5,739 nt of DNA from an uncultured bacterium (lineage in GTDB: Bacteria > Actinomycetota > Coriobacteriia > Coriobacteriales > Coriobacteriaceae), in contig CAJMRR010000132.1 in the NCBI GenBank assembly GCA_905215835.1, forward strand, positions 1 to 5,739, in the 5' to 3' direction. The first letter of the stretch is position 1. Every line of letters begins with the position of its first letter. The notes beneath the pieces were generated by a model. The model saw nothing but the letters and a program-made list of their open reading frames with translations. It did not search any database and was not told the origin of the DNA. This document shows, piece by piece, positions 5,582-5,739 of this stretch. The position numbers and the translations under genes are program-made.

Positions 5582-5686
5582 CTCAGCTCCGCGCCCTTTC
5601 GGGTTCGACCCCATGCGAGGTCAACAAAAAAGACGGCCAACCGAAGTTGACCGTCTTAACTTGCTTTGGTGGGCCGTCAGGGGGTC
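5582..5686 (-). repeat. Intact copy of the tRNA 3' end, terminator and spacer module
   Basis: This 105-bp unit is the partner of 5406-5509. It includes the 3' part of the functional tRNA-Lys, its terminator hairpin, and a 50-bp downstream block that carries GGGTCGAACCC and GGGCGCGGAGCTGAG on the minus strand. Conservation of the block beyond the terminator (49 of 50) shows that the duplication was larger than the tRNA itself. Confidence 0.85.
5626..5657 (-). terminator. Intrinsic terminator of tRNA-Lys
   Basis: On the minus strand the 12-bp arms AAGACGGTCAAC (5657-5646) and GTTGGCCGTCTT (5641-5630) close a TTCG tetraloop (5645-5642). One pair is a U-G wobble and a T-run ends at 5626. It begins 10 bp after the encoded CCA, as expected for a tRNA transcript. 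Confidence 0.92.
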
Positions 5687-5739
5687 GAACCCTGGACCTT
5701 GGGATTAAGAGTCCCCTGCTCTACCAACTGAGCTAACGA
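5667..5739 (-). tRNA. tRNA-Lys(CTT), lacking its first 3 nt at the window edge
   Basis: The minus strand reads TCGTTAGCTCAGTTGG onward with a normal D-arm (GCTC/GAGC), anticodon loop CTCTTAA giving anticodon CTT, T-arm CAGGG-TTCGACC-CCCTG, acceptor 3' strand ACGGCCC, discriminator A and an encoded CCA (5669-5667). The four visible acceptor 5' bases pair with it (one is G-U), and the missing three should be GGG. Position 27-43 is a G-A mismatch, an unusual but tolerable opening of the anticodon stem. It reads AAG, the only lysine codon used in the two operon genes of this window. It faces the flavoprotein gene convergently and is followed by a strong terminator. Confidence 0.95.

Noticed and set aside
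5406..5631. CRISPR array from the 50-bp repeats
   Set aside because: There are only two copies, the spacing is 176 bp, and each is tied to a tRNA end and a terminator. No cas gene is present.
5289..5736. Open frames across the tRNA end region
   Set aside because: They run through the tRNA, its terminator and the repeat units, and the translation simply repeats with the duplicated DNA.

Overview
The window looks like chromosomal DNA from a GC-rich anaerobic gut actinobacterium of the Coriobacteriia, most likely close to Collinsella. This rests on the C/G-ending codon use, the GGGtGRT gene pair typical of gut anaerobes and the general look of the proteins. It is a judgement from pattern recognition, not a database match.

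Layout. Bases 1-518 hold no gene I can support, but contain several inverted repeats and two oppositely oriented copies of a 26-nt motif. Bases 519-1331 (minus) encode a REP-associated tyrosine transposase-like (RAYT/IS200-type) protein with a C-terminal helix-turn-helix. The gap 1332-1734 lies between divergent genes and holds a good promoter candidate for the RAYT gene and a weaker one for the operon to its right. Bases 1735-3492 (plus) hold a tight two-gene operon: a NifU/IscU-like Fe-S scaffold-type protein followed by the GGGtGRT protein, closed by a strong UUCG-tetraloop terminator at 3528-3560. Bases 3749-5275 (plus) encode a separate 508-aa FAD-binding protein of the fumarate reductase/L-aspartate oxidase superfamily whose substrate-site residues depart from the family pattern. 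The window ends in a minus-strand tRNA-Lys(CTT), missing its first 3 bases, with an excellent terminator after it. A degenerate second copy of the tRNA 3' end, terminator and downstream spacer lies 176-177 bp further on.

How the parts relate. The scaffold and GGGtGRT genes are 18 bp apart, each with a strong ribosome binding site. They share an extreme codon bias (all 31 lysines are AAG), which suggests high, coupled expression. The function of the pair is not known to me; an Fe-S-related role is only inferred from the NifU-like partner. The flavoprotein is separated from them by a terminator and has a more relaxed codon use, so it is probably a separate transcription unit. The RAYT gene and the dispersed palindromic motifs may belong together as a protein and repeat system, but this needs a genome-wide search.
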